Shown: piece by piece, positions 18,005 to 26,831 of the stretch | How positions within the stretch are numbered: position 1 is the stretch's first letter | How the letters are laid out: every line of letters begins with the position of its first letter | DNA from: a bacterium | GTDB taxonomy: Bacteria > Bacillota_I > Bacilli_A > Izemoplasmatales > Hujiaoplasmataceae | Length of the DNA: 47,534 bases | Assembly (NCBI GenBank): GCA_030684695.1 | Contig: JAUXXX010000116.1 | Span: forward strand, 1 to 47,534 | Reading direction: 5' to 3' | Notes under the pieces: generated by a model | Seen by the model: only the letters and a program-made list of their open reading frames with translations | Database searches by the model: none | What the model was told of the DNA's origin: nothing | Position numbers and translations under genes: made by a program

Positions 18005-18033
18005 ATTATACGATGAATGGCGGCCTTTGAATA
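18005..18033 (-). promoter_or_regulatory. Promoter of the Fic-like gene / nadC unit
   Basis: Minus-strand TATAAT (18005-18010), 17-nt spacer, TATTCA (18028-18033). The -35 is weak. The transcript would start a few bases before the coding start, giving a very short leader. Confidence 0.45.
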
Positions 18034-18053
18034 GGTGAAACCGAAGAAAATAT

Positions 18054-18086
18054 AGTCAAATATCGATCATTGATTATATTTAGACT
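18054..18086. repeat. Interrupted inverted repeat upstream of the Fic-like gene
   Basis: AGTCAAATAT (18054-18063) and ATATTTAGACT (18076-18086) are inverted copies with one extra base, 12 nt apart. It lies upstream of the weak promoter at 18005-18033 and could be an activator or regulator site. AT-rich chance similarity is possible. Confidence 0.35.
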
Positions 18087-18105
18087 CGTAAATCGCTTGA
18101 ATTAA

Positions 18106-18125
18106 AAAACGGCCGAGGCCGTTTT
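18106..18125 (-). terminator. Terminator after the GLUG lipoprotein gene
   Basis: AAAACGGCC / GGCCGTTTT, a 9-bp stem with a minimal loop, followed on the minus strand by more T. It starts directly behind the TAA stop. Strong intrinsic terminator isolating the lipoprotein gene from the downstream regulator. Confidence 0.85.
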
Positions 18126-18126
18126 G

Positions 18127-19389
18127 TTAATCAAATAGTTCAATACTTGGCAAGATATAAATTGGTTCATCCCAGTTTAAATCACTGCTGTAAAACATTG
18201 CGTTTGTTAATAAAGAGACGTCTTCTAATAAAGAACCCATGTTGTTTTGTAAAGATGAGCCTGAAGAAGTGAAATATACGAATTGGTACGTTGTAGTTTC
18301 ATTGGAATATCCACTGACACCACCCAACGATAGTGTTTTCGATTCATGAAGTGACAAGGGGTCAATGATATACACGACTTTTACCACTAAAGACTGAAGT
18401 GTTCCTTGCCAATCTTCTCCAATGATTCCACCAGACACGATTTCTTGAGCCGATAACGTAAAGCTAGCATTCACCGCACTTTGTGAAATCACTCCATAAT
18501 TGTTATACCCCATTAAGCCGCCGACACTGATTCTAGTTCCTTGAGATAAGACATGAATTTCTACATTCGCCCTTAAACCGATTTGTTCAATGTCAGGATC
18601 TGTTATCACACTTTCAAATCCTTGTAAGATTCCGGAGTAGTTATGACCCACTACACCCCCAATATAGGCCCGGTATTGCTCGTGGGCAATAAATAATCTC
18701 GCATCAACATCAATGTTTTTTAGTTTGGTGTTGTATAGTTTTCCAACCAAACCACCAGCATATATAAAGTTCTTTCCGTTCACACTTAATGTGCCTTCTA
18801 CTTGAATGTTTTCTAAGATATTGGGAATAAATTGGGTAGCGGACATCGAAGAACTAATTTTAGCTGTTACAAAACCTGCTAATAACCCGGCAAACGTATT
18901 GCTGTGGTGGTTTTGAGCAACGATATTGCCTGATACAAACACATCTACTACATCATTTGATACATATCCAGCAAGACCTCCGACATAAAGAATGCCTTGG
19001 TGTACGACATCGATAAAAACATTGGTGATTTTTAGATCATACACTTTTCCAACTACGACGCCAAACAATCCCACAAAGCCACCATGGCTTAGGGTGATTC
19101 GAAGGTTGGAAATGGTATATCCTTTGCCATTAAACATTCCTGAAAATGGAACGCTTTGGTTTCCAAGTGGTATCCACTCTTCGATTCCTAAATCAATGTC
19201 GTTTACTAGTTGATAGTTCTTGGTTAGATCCATCGCCATTAGTTGTTCTTTGGTCGAAATATTTAACCAAACAACATCGGATTCATTGGTCGTTTGCGTG
19301 GTAACATTGGTTGTAATATTGGGTGCGAAGTTACAAGCTGTCAAAAAAAGTAGCAAGCTAATAACCATCCATAATCTGATTTTTTTCAT
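18127..19389 (-). CDS. Secreted lipoprotein with GLUG-type glycine-rich repeats
   Basis: 420 residues. Signal peptide MKKIRLWMVISLLLFLTAC with lipobox Cys19, then a Thr/Asn-rich linker (about 25-40). The body is a run of about seven repeats, each with a G-G-(L/V/I)-x-G core: VGGLAGYV, AGLLAGFV, AGGLVGKL, IGGVVGHN, VGGLMGYN, SGGIIGED, LGGVSGYS. This is the GLUG pattern, expected to form a right-handed beta-solenoid, as in many surface adhesins and M26-protease-associated proteins. There is no enzymatic domain. Its SD is AAAGGA. LspA (1-237) would process it. Function is probably surface contact or binding; the ligand is unknown. Confidence 0.8.
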   Translation of the reverse strand: MKKIRLWMVISLLLFLTACNFAPNITTNVTTQTTNESDVVWLNISTKEQLMAMDLTKNYQLVNDIDLGIEEWIPLGNQSVPFSGMFNGKGYTISNLRITLSHGGFVGLFGVVVGKVYDLKITNVFIDVVHQGILYVGGLAGYVSNDVVDVFVSGNIVAQNHHSNTFAGLLAGFVTAKISSSMSATQFIPNILENIQVEGTLSVNGKNFIYAGGLVGKLYNTKLKNIDVDARLFIAHEQYRAYIGGVVGHNYSGILQGFESVITDPDIEQIGLRANVEIHVLSQGTRISVGGLMGYNNYGVISQSAVNASFTLSAQEIVSGGIIGEDWQGTLQSLVVKVVYIIDPLSLHESKTLSLGGVSGYSNETTTYQFVYFTSSGSSLQNNMGSLLEDVSLLTNAMFYSSDLNWDEPIYILPSIELFD

Positions 19390-19451
19390 GTGTTGTCCTT
19401 TCTGGTTTTATTCCAGTGTACCATGAATCGATGAAAGAATTGTGAAGTCGA

Positions 19452-22109
19452 TTAAAAGAGGGTTTGTTGAATGATTTGTTCTGTATCATCCTCTTCGTTT
19501 ACACTCGAAGGTGTCACCTGATGGGTGTGCAAGATTTTTTCTAATTCGAGCATCATGGTATCGTCGTTTTCTTCGATTGGAGGAAGCAATGGATGTGAAG
19601 AAGTAGTTCCTTCTTTGGAAGAGCGCTCTTCCATCGGAGCAAGTTTACGTAAAATTTCATAATTTTGAAGACTGTTTTTTTCTTCAATCAGCAAACGAAT
19701 GGGCAGTTGTTCTTTGGTAGAAACTGGAATGCCATATTCGTATTTATCGGGTTTTAGTTCATCTCCAGGAATGATCAACACCGATTTTTCATGTAAGACA
19801 CGTAAAGTAATCGAGTCCTTTAATCGAAACACATTGGTGGAAAGAATCGATATAAATTCATAAGGATTGGTCTTCACACTCTTCAAATACATTTTACCTT
19901 TGGCAGGACGATGACCCAAATCGATGGATTGCGTAAACTCACGTTTGATTCCACCGCGATTGGTGAGTAGTAATATTTCATCTTTGTTAATTTGCGATGT
20001 ATACACGGCACCTATCAAGGAATCATCACGCAAGTTGATGGCTTTCACCCCACGTGCTTGCAAACTGAGCATGGGAAGTTCTTCGATGGAATACTTTAAC
20101 ATAAACCCATTCTTGCTCGCAACGACAATGTCTTTGTCATAATCAAACGAGCAATCCACACTCACTAAGGGATTTGATTTCGTACAAGGCATCGCAGAGT
20201 AGGTTTTATTCAACCGTTGATTCACAAACTGATCTAGTGATACTTGCTTGATTAAGCCTTCTTTGTTGGCAAGTAACACGTTTTGAGTGGCGCTGAATTC
20301 ATCCACTACCAACCAATCGAGAATGGATTCATCCGACATGAGTGGTGCGAATGAGCCTACAAACTCGCCGGCTTCCTTCCATTTCTTATCGGGAATTTTA
20401 TAAACGGGAATCGATAAATAGTTTCCAAGCGTCGTAAAGAGTACAATCGTGGAACGGGTCGATAACTCATTGATTCGTAAGATTTGATCCCCATCTTTTA
20501 ATCCGGCATCTGCTTGGGTTGCCAGATAACTTTTGATGGAAGAACGTTTTAAATATCCATCCGTAGTTAACGCAATCATTACCATTTCGTGTTGAACCAA
20601 GTCTTGGACATCAAGAACGACTTTTTGAACATTCTCAGAAATGATACTCCGACGTTTGATTGGATACAATTGATTGATTTCTTGTAACTCTTTCTTGATG
20701 ACGTTTTCTAATTCAGATTCGTTCTTCAAGATTTTTTGAAGGGTTGTAATCCACTTTTGTAGATCGAGTGCTTCTTTTCTCATCTCTTCAACATCGGTTG
20801 AACTCAAGCGATACAGTTGTAAACTAACAATAGCATCGGCTTGTTCCTGAGAAAAATCAAAAGTCTTTACTAAATTATCCATTGCGGATTTCTTTCCAGT
20901 GGATAAACGAATCAATGCAATTACTTCATCGAGAATGTCTACCATTTTTAAGAAACCTTCGACGATATGTTTGCGTTTTTGAGCTTTTTGTAAATCAAAA
21001 TTGGATCGATTACGAATGACTTCTTTTTGATGGTTGATGTAGGAATCTAGGACATCAATTAAACTAAGCAATTTGGGACTTTTATGTTGAATCGAAACTA
21101 AATTATAGGAAAAGCTTAACGATAGTTCAGTATTTTTCATCAAGTACGCTAAAATACCATCTGAACTGATTTCTTTTAAGACATCCACTACAATCCGTAA
21201 CCCTTCCCGATCGGATTCATCACGGACTTCGATAATACCATCAATTTTTTTCTTGATGCGAATGTCATCGATTTTACGAACCAAATCTGCTTTGTTGACT
21301 TCATAGGGAATTTCAGTCACGATTAATTGGGAAGGAGTGACTTCCACTTTTGATTTCATGACAATCCTACCGCGGCCCGTCTCAAAAGCGCGTTTGATTT
21401 CATCAACGCCTTCGACAATTCCCCCGGTCGGAAAATCAGGACCTTTCATAAAATGCATCAAGTCATCGACACCACAACTTGGATGATCAATCCGATAAAT
21501 CGTAGCGTCCAATACTTCATTTAAATTATGCGGAGGGATGTTGGTTGCATACCCTGTGGCCATTCCCATGGAACCATTGACAAGTAGGTTAGGAAACTTC
21601 GCAGGTAATACGACAGGTTCATATTCTTCGTCGTCAAAGTTGGGAACAAACATGACTGTGCGTTTGTCAATATCACGCAATAGTTGCTCTGCGTAAGGTG
21701 TTAATCTGGCTTCCGTATAACGCATCGCCGCTGCAGGGTCGCCGTCAAGGGACCCATTATTTCCGTGCATGTCGATTAATCGAAGACCAATCTTCCAGTT
21801 TTGAGACATCCGGACCATGGCATCATACACCGAAGTATCTCCATGGGGATGATACTTCCCAATGACTTCTCCAACGATACGAGCAGACTTTTTATATGGT
21901 TTATCCGATGCCATTCCCAATTGGTCCATGGCATATAAAATACGGCGTTGTACTGGTTTTAAGCCATCCCGAACATCTGGGAGTGCTCGATCTTGAATGA
22001 TGTATTTTGAATAACGACCAAAAGCAGTCCCAACGATGGACTCTAGGTTTTCATTGATGATGTGTTCTTCCACAAATTGCTCAATTTTCTTTTTGATAGA
22101 GGCAGCCAT
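19452..22109 (-). CDS. parC: DNA topoisomerase IV subunit A
   Basis: 885 residues. The catalytic Tyr131 is in [10 protein letters not shown]. The preceding [11 protein letters not shown] is the ParC form of this block (GyrA has a different one), and no GyrA box is seen in the C-terminal beta-pinwheel, supporting ParC. The quinolone-contact region reads [12 protein letters not shown]: Thr92 stands where S. aureus GrlA has Ser80, and Asp96 where it has Glu84. It decatenates daughter chromosomes with ParE. The C-terminal 70 residues are acidic and Ser/Thr-rich. The ATG shares its last base with the parE stop region, so the two are coupled. Confidence 0.95.
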   Translation of the reverse strand: MAASIKKKIEQFVEEHIINENLESIVGTAFGRYSKYIIQDRALPDVRDGLKPVQRRILYAMDQLGMASDKPYKKSARIVGEVIGKYHPHGDTSVYDAMVRMSQNWKIGLRLIDMHGNNGSLDGDPAAAMRYTEARLTPYAEQLLRDIDKRTVMFVPNFDDEEYEPVVLPAKFPNLLVNGSMGMATGYATNIPPHNLNEVLDATIYRIDHPSCGVDDLMHFMKGPDFPTGGIVEGVDEIKRAFETGRGRIVMKSKVEVTPSQLIVTEIPYEVNKADLVRKIDDIRIKKKIDGIIEVRDESDREGLRIVVDVLKEISSDGILAYLMKNTELSLSFSYNLVSIQHKSPKLLSLIDVLDSYINHQKEVIRNRSNFDLQKAQKRKHIVEGFLKMVDILDEVIALIRLSTGKKSAMDNLVKTFDFSQEQADAIVSLQLYRLSSTDVEEMRKEALDLQKWITTLQKILKNESELENVIKKELQEINQLYPIKRRSIISENVQKVVLDVQDLVQHEMVMIALTTDGYLKRSSIKSYLATQADAGLKDGDQILRINELSTRSTIVLFTTLGNYLSIPVYKIPDKKWKEAGEFVGSFAPLMSDESILDWLVVDEFSATQNVLLANKEGLIKQVSLDQFVNQRLNKTYSAMPCTKSNPLVSVDCSFDYDKDIVVASKNGFMLKYSIEELPMLSLQARGVKAINLRDDSLIGAVYTSQINKDEILLLTNRGGIKREFTQSIDLGHRPAKGKMYLKSVKTNPYEFISILSTNVFRLKDSITLRVLHEKSVLIIPGDELKPDKYEYGIPVSTKEQLPIRLLIEEKNSLQNYEILRKLAPMEERSSKEGTTSSHPLLPPIEENDDTMMLELEKILHTHQVTPSSVNEEDDTEQIIQQTLF

Positions 22110-24049
22110 TATTCTCCCTCCTGAATCCGGTAATCGTCATCGTTTTCAAAGGAAACATTGGCGTCGATCCATTCTTTTCTGGGTTCCACATTATCGCCCA
22201 TTAAGACTTGAATCCGTTGATCTGCATCTGCCAAATCTTCAATACGTACGCGTATTAAGGTTCTTGTTTCTGGATTCATGGTGGTATCCCACAGTTGAGT
22301 GGCATTCATTTCACCAAGTCCTTTATAACGTTGAATCGTATAATTCTTAAATTGTTTTGAAATACTCTCACGGTCCTCTTCGGTCCATGCGTACTTTATT
22401 TCTTCTTTTTTACCCGTTTTTGTGATTTTGTACAAAGGAGGTAATGCGATGTATAATTTTCCAGCTTCCACCAATGGACGCATGTACCGAAAGAAAAATG
22501 TAATTAACAACACTTGAATATGTGCACCATCGGTATCGGCATCCGTCATGATGATCACTTTATTGTAATTTGATTTTTGTAATTGAAAATCGCCCCCCAA
22601 CGATGCCCCGATGGTGGAAATAATCGTAGCGATTTCTTCGTTTTTTAGAACGTCTTCCATCTTTTGTTTTTCGGAGTTAATGACTTTTCCTCGAAGTGGT
22701 AAAATAGCTTGAAAGCGGCGGTCTCGTCCTTGTTTTGCAGACCCACCTGCCGAATCACCTTCGACTAAGAACAATTCATTGATCTTTGCATTTTTTGTCT
22801 GAGCAGGAGAAAGTTTTCCGGACAAAATCGTATCCGTTTTAGAAATCTTCTTCACCAAACGTGCATCTTCTCTGGCTTTTCTAGCCGCTTCTCTTGCATT
22901 TCTTGCAAACAAGGCTTTTTCAATTATGCTTTCAGCGATTTGAGGATTTTCGGTCATGTAGATGCTCAATTGATCCGCAACCACATTTTCCACCGCTGGT
23001 CTTGCCTCAGGAGAACCAAGTTTGTTTTTTGTTTGTCCTTCAAATTGCAATAAGTGTTCTGGAATTCGAATCGAAACAATGGCCGTCATGCCTTCTCTGA
23101 CATCAGCGCCTTCTAAGCCTTCATCTTTTTCTTTCACAAGTTTGTATTTCAGTGCAAAATCGTTAAATATCTTCGTGAATGCGGACTTAAATCCGGTTTC
23201 ATGGGTTCCCCCATCTTTGGTTCGTACATTGTTTACAAACGAGATTAACGTCTCTGAATAGGATTTTGTATATTGAAACGCTACTTCAATCTCCATTTGA
23301 TTGGCTCTTCCCTCAAAGTAAAATGGCTTATGAAGGGCTTGCTTTTGTTGGTTGATAAGTTCCACATAGGCCTTAATGCCTTCTTCATAGACATAGGTTT
23401 CTTTTTGTTTGGAACGTTCATCGATAAGCGTCATTTTTAAACCTTTGATTAAAAATGCGCTTTCTCGAATCCGTTCTTGTAATGTTTGAAAGTGAAACAA
23501 GGTCGTCGAAAAAATCGTGGGATCTGGTTTGAAATACACTTCGGTGCCACTTTTCTTTGACTCGCCAATTTTGATTAACTCTTTGGTTTTGTGTCCACCC
23601 TTTTCAAACCGCATTTGGTACATATATCCATCGCGGTGAACGGTAACTTCCAAAAACTCGGATAGTGCATTCACTACTGACGCACCAACGCCGTGAAGGC
23701 CTCCCGAGACTTTATAGGCACCGCCAGAGCCAAACTTTCCTCCAGCGTGTAATTTCGTAAATATTACTTCTACTGCACTAATACCCGATGAATGCATGTC
23801 TACAGGCATTCCTCTTCCATCGTCTGAAATCATGACAGAATTGTCTTCTTTAATGACAACTTTGACCATCGAGCCATACCCTGCTAATACCTCATCAATG
23901 GAGTTATCGATGATTTCCCAAACAAGGTGATGTAACCCACGAGAGTCAGTAGAACCCACATACATTCCAGGACGTTTGCGAACTGCTTCTAATCCTTCCA
24001 AGATTTGAATGGATTGAGCATTGTATTGTTCTTTAATCCGTTCAGCCAT
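22109..24049 (-). CDS. parE: DNA topoisomerase IV subunit B
   Basis: 646 residues. The GHKL ATPase has EIIDNSIDE (45-53), DDGRGMPV (76-83) and the GGLHGVGASVVNALS loop (116-130). The transducer domain has FVNNVRTKDGGTHETGF (271-287) and QTKNKLGSPEAR (339-350), the ParE version. The TOPRIM domain starts at LVEGDSAGGSAKQGRDR (about 428) with MTDADTDGAHI further on. It pairs with ParC, whose gene overlaps by one base. Transcribed divergently from plsY. Confidence 0.96.
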   Translation of the reverse strand: MAERIKEQYNAQSIQILEGLEAVRKRPGMYVGSTDSRGLHHLVWEIIDNSIDEVLAGYGSMVKVVIKEDNSVMISDDGRGMPVDMHSSGISAVEVIFTKLHAGGKFGSGGAYKVSGGLHGVGASVVNALSEFLEVTVHRDGYMYQMRFEKGGHKTKELIKIGESKKSGTEVYFKPDPTIFSTTLFHFQTLQERIRESAFLIKGLKMTLIDERSKQKETYVYEEGIKAYVELINQQKQALHKPFYFEGRANQMEIEVAFQYTKSYSETLISFVNNVRTKDGGTHETGFKSAFTKIFNDFALKYKLVKEKDEGLEGADVREGMTAIVSIRIPEHLLQFEGQTKNKLGSPEARPAVENVVADQLSIYMTENPQIAESIIEKALFARNAREAARKAREDARLVKKISKTDTILSGKLSPAQTKNAKINELFLVEGDSAGGSAKQGRDRRFQAILPLRGKVINSEKQKMEDVLKNEEIATIISTIGASLGGDFQLQKSNYNKVIIMTDADTDGAHIQVLLITFFFRYMRPLVEAGKLYIALPPLYKITKTGKKEEIKYAWTEEDRESISKQFKNYTIQRYKGLGEMNATQLWDTTMNPETRTLIRVRIEDLADADQRIQVLMGDNVEPRKEWIDANVSFENDDDYRIQEGE

Positions 24050-24075
24050 AGTAAAAACCCCTTTTTGTTGCTCAT

Positions 24076-24084
24076 ATTATACCA
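24076..24084 (-). promoter_or_regulatory. Extended -10 promoter of parE-parC
   Basis: Minus-strand TGG-TATAAT about 27-35 nt before the parE start. No good -35 at 17 nt (TATAAA), so it depends on the extended -10. It forms a back-to-back pair with the plsY promoter 40-55 nt away. Confidence 0.6.
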
Positions 24085-24124
24085 AATTTTTCACGAAATT
24101 TATACTTTTATTTTTTCCAAATCG

Positions 24125-24133
24125 TGGTATAAT
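24125..24133 (+). promoter_or_regulatory. Extended -10 promoter of plsY
   Basis: TGG-TATAAT, 24-32 nt before the plsY ATG; no clear -35. The same nine bases occur on the opposite strand in front of parE. Confidence 0.6.
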
Positions 24134-24157
24134 CGTTGATATTATAGGGGGTCACAT

Positions 24158-24808
24158 ATGGAAAAATATCTTTTGATTGTTGTCGCGTATCTACTCGGGA
24201 GCATCCCGTTTTCTTATTTGTTTGGCAAATTCTTTAAAGGAATCGATATTCGAAAACATGGGTCTGGGAATTTAGGCGGAACGAATGCCTTTCGTGTCTT
24301 AGGAAAACCCATTGGCTTCGCAGTCTCCATCCTCGATGTTCTAAAGAGTGGCATTTTTGTTTTCTTACTTTTGTACACGAGTGTCTTAGATGGATTTGAT
24401 TTATTCCATCCTTTGATCTATGGTTTTGTTTCGGTACTTGGACATGTTTATCCCGTTTGGTTTCGTTTTAAAGGCGGGAAAGGGGTCGCTACCTCAGCTG
24501 GACTACTGCTTGCTTACAATCCTGTCTTAGCTCTTGCACTCACCTTTATTTTCTTCACAACTGAGTTCTTAACTCGGTATGTATCTGTTTCTTCTACGGT
24601 AGCTATGGTAAGTGGTGTCATGTTTGCTACTGTTCTTCACTTCACTTATCAAGCAGATTGGTACTTACTCATTATTTCATTCCTTTCTTGTTGTATCGTG
24701 GTGTATGCTCACCGTGCAAATTATCGGCGCTTACGCCTTGGCACAGAAAATCGTGTCAAAATATTTGATAAGTGGGATATTTGGCTAGACAGAAAACTAA
24801 ACAAATAA
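24158..24808 (+). CDS. plsY: Acyl-phosphate:glycerol-3-phosphate acyltransferase
   Basis: 216 residues, with five or so membrane spans. PlsY signatures are GSIPFSYLFGK, DIRKHGSGNLGGTNAFRVLG, GHVYPVWFRFKGGKGVATSAG and AHRANYRRLRLGTENR. It performs the first acylation of phosphatidic acid synthesis using acyl-phosphate made from acyl-ACP (acpP at 7302). SD-like GGGGGT precedes the ATG. One of few plus-strand genes, divergent from parE, ended by a bidirectional terminator. Confidence 0.97.
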   Translation: MEKYLLIVVAYLLGSIPFSYLFGKFFKGIDIRKHGSGNLGGTNAFRVLGKPIGFAVSILDVLKSGIFVFLLLYTSVLDGFDLFHPLIYGFVSVLGHVYPVWFRFKGGKGVATSAGLLLAYNPVLALALTFIFFTTEFLTRYVSVSSTVAMVSGVMFATVLHFTYQADWYLLIISFLSCCIVVYAHRANYRRLRLGTENRVKIFDKWDIWLDRKLNK

Positions 24809-24833
24809 AAATAAGACATTGCTGTCTTATTTT
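24808..24833. terminator. Bidirectional terminator between plsY and yneF-like gene
   Basis: AAAATAAGACA / TGTCTTATTTT, an 11-bp stem with a 4-nt loop, flanked by A-run and T-run so it can work in both directions for the two converging genes. Confidence 0.85.
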
Positions 24834-25057
24834 TTTTCGGTTGTTTGAGCTTGTTTCATGGATACCATTACTTGACGAACTTGCTTTTCAGAAGGCGTAC
24901 GACCCATTTGCGACATCATCGCACGAACCATAGCCTCGTTAATCGGTGGGTTTTTTTCTAAGTACTTTTTAAAATAATTTCTGGCTAGGAAGAACCCAAC
25001 GACAGCGCCAATAATGAGCGTTAGGATTGGTAAGACAATTTGTAACCAAACAGGCAT
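24827..25057 (-). CDS. YneF-family (UPF0154) small membrane protein
   Basis: 76 residues from ATG 25055-25057 with AAGGAG 8 nt before it; the in-frame GTG at 25066 overlaps that SD. One N-terminal span (about 5-28), then FLARNYFKKYLEKNPPINEAMVRAM, MSQMGRTPSEKQVRQVM: the UPF0154 signature. Widespread in Bacillota, function not established. The stop lies inside the shared terminator. Confidence 0.88.
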   Translation of the reverse strand: MPVWLQIVLPILTLIIGAVVGFFLARNYFKKYLEKNPPINEAMVRAMMSQMGRTPSEKQVRQVMVSMKQAQTTEKK

Positions 25058-25083
25058 AGTAGTCACTCCTTTTTATTGTGTCT

Positions 25084-25112
25084 ATTATATCAATACTACG
25101 ATAGATAATCAA
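25084..25112 (-). promoter_or_regulatory. Promoter of the yneF-like gene
   Basis: Minus-strand TTGATT (25107-25112), 17-nt spacer, TATAAT (25084-25089), about 27 nt before the start codon. Confidence 0.7.
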
Positions 25113-25143
25113 TATGTTTGGACATGGATTTCAAAAATAACTG

Positions 25144-25172
25144 TTTACAAAGTAACCACACCATTGTAAAAT
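25144..25172 (+). promoter_or_regulatory. Promoter of the ferredoxin gene
   Basis: TTTACA (25144-25149), 17-nt spacer, TAAAAT (25167-25172), 37 nt before the ATG. Near-consensus on both boxes. Confidence 0.75.
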
Positions 25173-25209
25173 AGGTACGTACTTGACTAAATCAAAAGGA
25201 GATCCAAAA

Positions 25210-25377
25210 ATGCCAAGAAAAATTCTCGACACTTGCATCGCATGCGGTACTTGTAAGGCTAGTTGTCCAGTAGATTGCATCACAGAAGGCGATATTTATG
25301 TGATCGACGCAGATCAATGCATCGACTGCGGAATTTGCGAAATCAACTGCCCTGTAAACTGTATCATCACTGAATAA
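25210..25377 (+). CDS. 2[4Fe-4S] ferredoxin
   Basis: 55 residues from ATG 25210, with an AAAAGGAG SD; an upstream TTG in frame at 25183 is not needed. Two classical cluster motifs, CIACGTCKASCPVDCI and CIDCGICEINCPVNCI, give eight Cys ligands for two [4Fe-4S] clusters, the clostridial-type ferredoxin. It is a small low-potential electron carrier, suggesting anaerobic or fermentative metabolism with ferredoxin-linked enzymes elsewhere. It is monocistronic, with its own promoter and a terminator. Confidence 0.95.
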   Translation: MPRKILDTCIACGTCKASCPVDCITEGDIYVIDADQCIDCGICEINCPVNCIITE

Positions 25378-25397
25378 TTTATCTTATCCGGAAAAAG

Positions 25398-25419
25398 AAA
25401 TCGCCCTATTGGGCGATTT
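25398..25419. terminator. Bidirectional terminator between ferredoxin and fabT-like gene
   Basis: AAATCGCCC / GGGCGATTT, a 9-bp stem with a TATT loop, followed by eight T on the plus strand and an A-run on the other side. Confidence 0.9.
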
Positions 25420-25422
25420 TTT

Positions 25423-25857
25423 TTACCATTTTTTAAAATAACCAGAAACTTTCTTTAACGATTGAATTAAAACTTCATCCTCTGCGAGATGTAAGTCTTC
25501 AAAAATCGCATCGATCATTCTTTGATGGAAATCATCATGTTTTTGAAGCGCTTCTAATGCGATGGGTTCTAAAGCAATTAACACTTTTCGACGATCACTT
25601 GGATCATATTTGCGTGTAACGTACTTTTTTTGATAGAGGGTATTGATGGCAGTGGTAAGAGAGCCAACGGTGATGCCAATCTTTTGAGCAATGTTTGTCA
25701 TAGAAGGTTCTTCGACAAGTGAAATCGCTTCTAACACATGGACTTCACTCATAGATAAAGAAACTCCTTGTTGACGTAATCCCTCATTTTCGATGGCTAA
25801 AATACGATGGAATATTTCCACCAATAACTCGTTGATAACTTCTCTTGCTTCTTCCAT
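25423..25857 (-). CDS. fabT: MarR-family regulator, FabT-like
   Basis: 144 residues from ATG 25855-25857; longer starts overlap the degV coding region. The winged helix-turn-helix spans about 51-97: PSMTNIAQKIGITVGSLTTA, then KKYVTRKYDPSDRRKVLIAL with the MarR wing. The opening (INELLVEIFHRILAIE) and the end (HDDFHQRMIDAIFEDL) resemble streptococcal FabT, the repressor of fatty acid synthesis genes that senses acyl-ACP. It follows degV, a fatty-acid-binding protein gene, after 13 nt. The TTTGAA/TTCAAA palindromes upstream of degV (26743-26770) look like FabT half-sites, so autoregulation is likely. The FabT assignment is from remembered similarity; MarR membership is certain. Confidence 0.7.
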   Translation of the reverse strand: MEEAREVINELLVEIFHRILAIENEGLRQQGVSLSMSEVHVLEAISLVEEPSMTNIAQKIGITVGSLTTAINTLYQKKYVTRKYDPSDRRKVLIALEPIALEALQKHDDFHQRMIDAIFEDLHLAEDEVLIQSLKKVSGYFKKW

Positions 25858-25870
25858 AGAATGCCCCACT

Positions 25871-26722
25871 TTATTTTGTGACGTATCCCACTCCCAAGGT
25901 ACCAGGGCCTGCATGTGTGCCAACCACTGGGGTTAAGGGGACCAAAATCACTTCTTTGATAAATTCGTACGTTAGCAAATTTGTCTTCATTTTTTTTGCG
26001 TCTTCAATGTTGTTGGTATAGATCACAAACACTTCAATGTTTGTTAAGGATTTCACTTCTTCAATGAGTTTAGAAACCATTGTTTCACGTGCTTTGGAAG
26101 TGGTCCGAATTTTTTCAATGGTAACCACTTTTCCATCTTTGTTGACTTCAAGTAATGGTTTCATTTTTAACAAACTTCCAACGAAGCCAGCTAAATTAGA
26201 AACACGTCCACCCTTTACTAAATACTTCAGTGTTTCAACAGTCACAAAAATGTGTGCATTGTCACGAATCCGTTCGAGTTCTTTTAAAATAACTTCAACG
26301 GATTTGCCTTTTTTCGCCCATTCGTAAGCGCGTAGAGCCATTTTAGCTTCAACATAAGACAATGTTTTAGAGTCAAAAACATGAACATTCGCACCTTCAA
26401 GCATTTTAGCGGCTAATACAGCATTTTGGTACGTTCCAGATAATTGTTGGCTAATCGAAACAATGATTAAATCTGTGCATCCATCTTTGACCATGGATTC
26501 ATACATTTCTAAAATAGCACCTGTTGAAGTTTGAGCTGTTGATGCAGGAATATCGGGATTTGCTAATAATGTTTGATAAAAATCATCTGCATTAATGTCC
26601 ACGAAATCTTCATATTCTTTGCCATCGAGTATTAAAATAGAACGATAAACACGTAAATCTTTCTCATGCGCTAAGTAATCTATCCCAGAATTTCCACAAA
26701 CCGCTACACCAATCTTGCCCAT
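25871..26722 (-). CDS. DegV family fatty-acid-binding protein
   Basis: 283 residues. N-terminal motif GKIGVAVCGNSGIDYLAHE, the Thr/Ser-rich STAQTSTGAILEMY, then LKYLVKGGRVSNLAGFVGSLLKMKP and a final THAGPGTLGVGYV: the typical DegV fold. Family members of the FakB type bind fatty acids for phosphorylation by FakA. No fakA is in the window. SD AAGGAGAC precedes the ATG. Co-transcribed with the FabT-like regulator. Confidence 0.92.
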   Translation of the reverse strand: MGKIGVAVCGNSGIDYLAHEKDLRVYRSILILDGKEYEDFVDINADDFYQTLLANPDIPASTAQTSTGAILEMYESMVKDGCTDLIIVSISQQLSGTYQNAVLAAKMLEGANVHVFDSKTLSYVEAKMALRAYEWAKKGKSVEVILKELERIRDNAHIFVTVETLKYLVKGGRVSNLAGFVGSLLKMKPLLEVNKDGKVVTIEKIRTTSKARETMVSKLIEEVKSLTNIEVFVIYTNNIEDAKKMKTNLLTYEFIKEVILVPLTPVVGTHAGPGTLGVGYVTK

Positions 26723-26742
26723 AGTAAGTCTCCTTTTATTGT

Positions 26743-26770
26743 TTTAATTTCAAATATTTTGAACTTCAAA
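26743..26770. promoter_or_regulatory. Overlapping TTTGAA/TTCAAA palindromes, putative FabT operator
   Basis: TTTGAACTTCAAA (26758-26770) is an inverted repeat around one central base. It overlaps a second palindrome TTCAAATATTTTGAA (26749-26763), leaving three alternating half-sites. Known FabT boxes use TTTGA/TCAAA half-sites. The site is 20-50 nt before degV and probably covers its promoter. It was not seen upstream of acpP or plsY. Confidence 0.6.
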
Positions 26771-26831
26771 CAATGGTATATCATCGAGAATCACCTTTGG
26801 CAATAAATATGGCATTTTCTTACAAAAATAC

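Noticed and set aside
19452-24049. gyrA/gyrB instead of parC/parE
   Set aside because: The [11 protein letters not shown] block and the lack of a GyrA box mark ParC; ParE has the matching FVNNVRTKDGGTHETGF form. The pair is one coupled unit.
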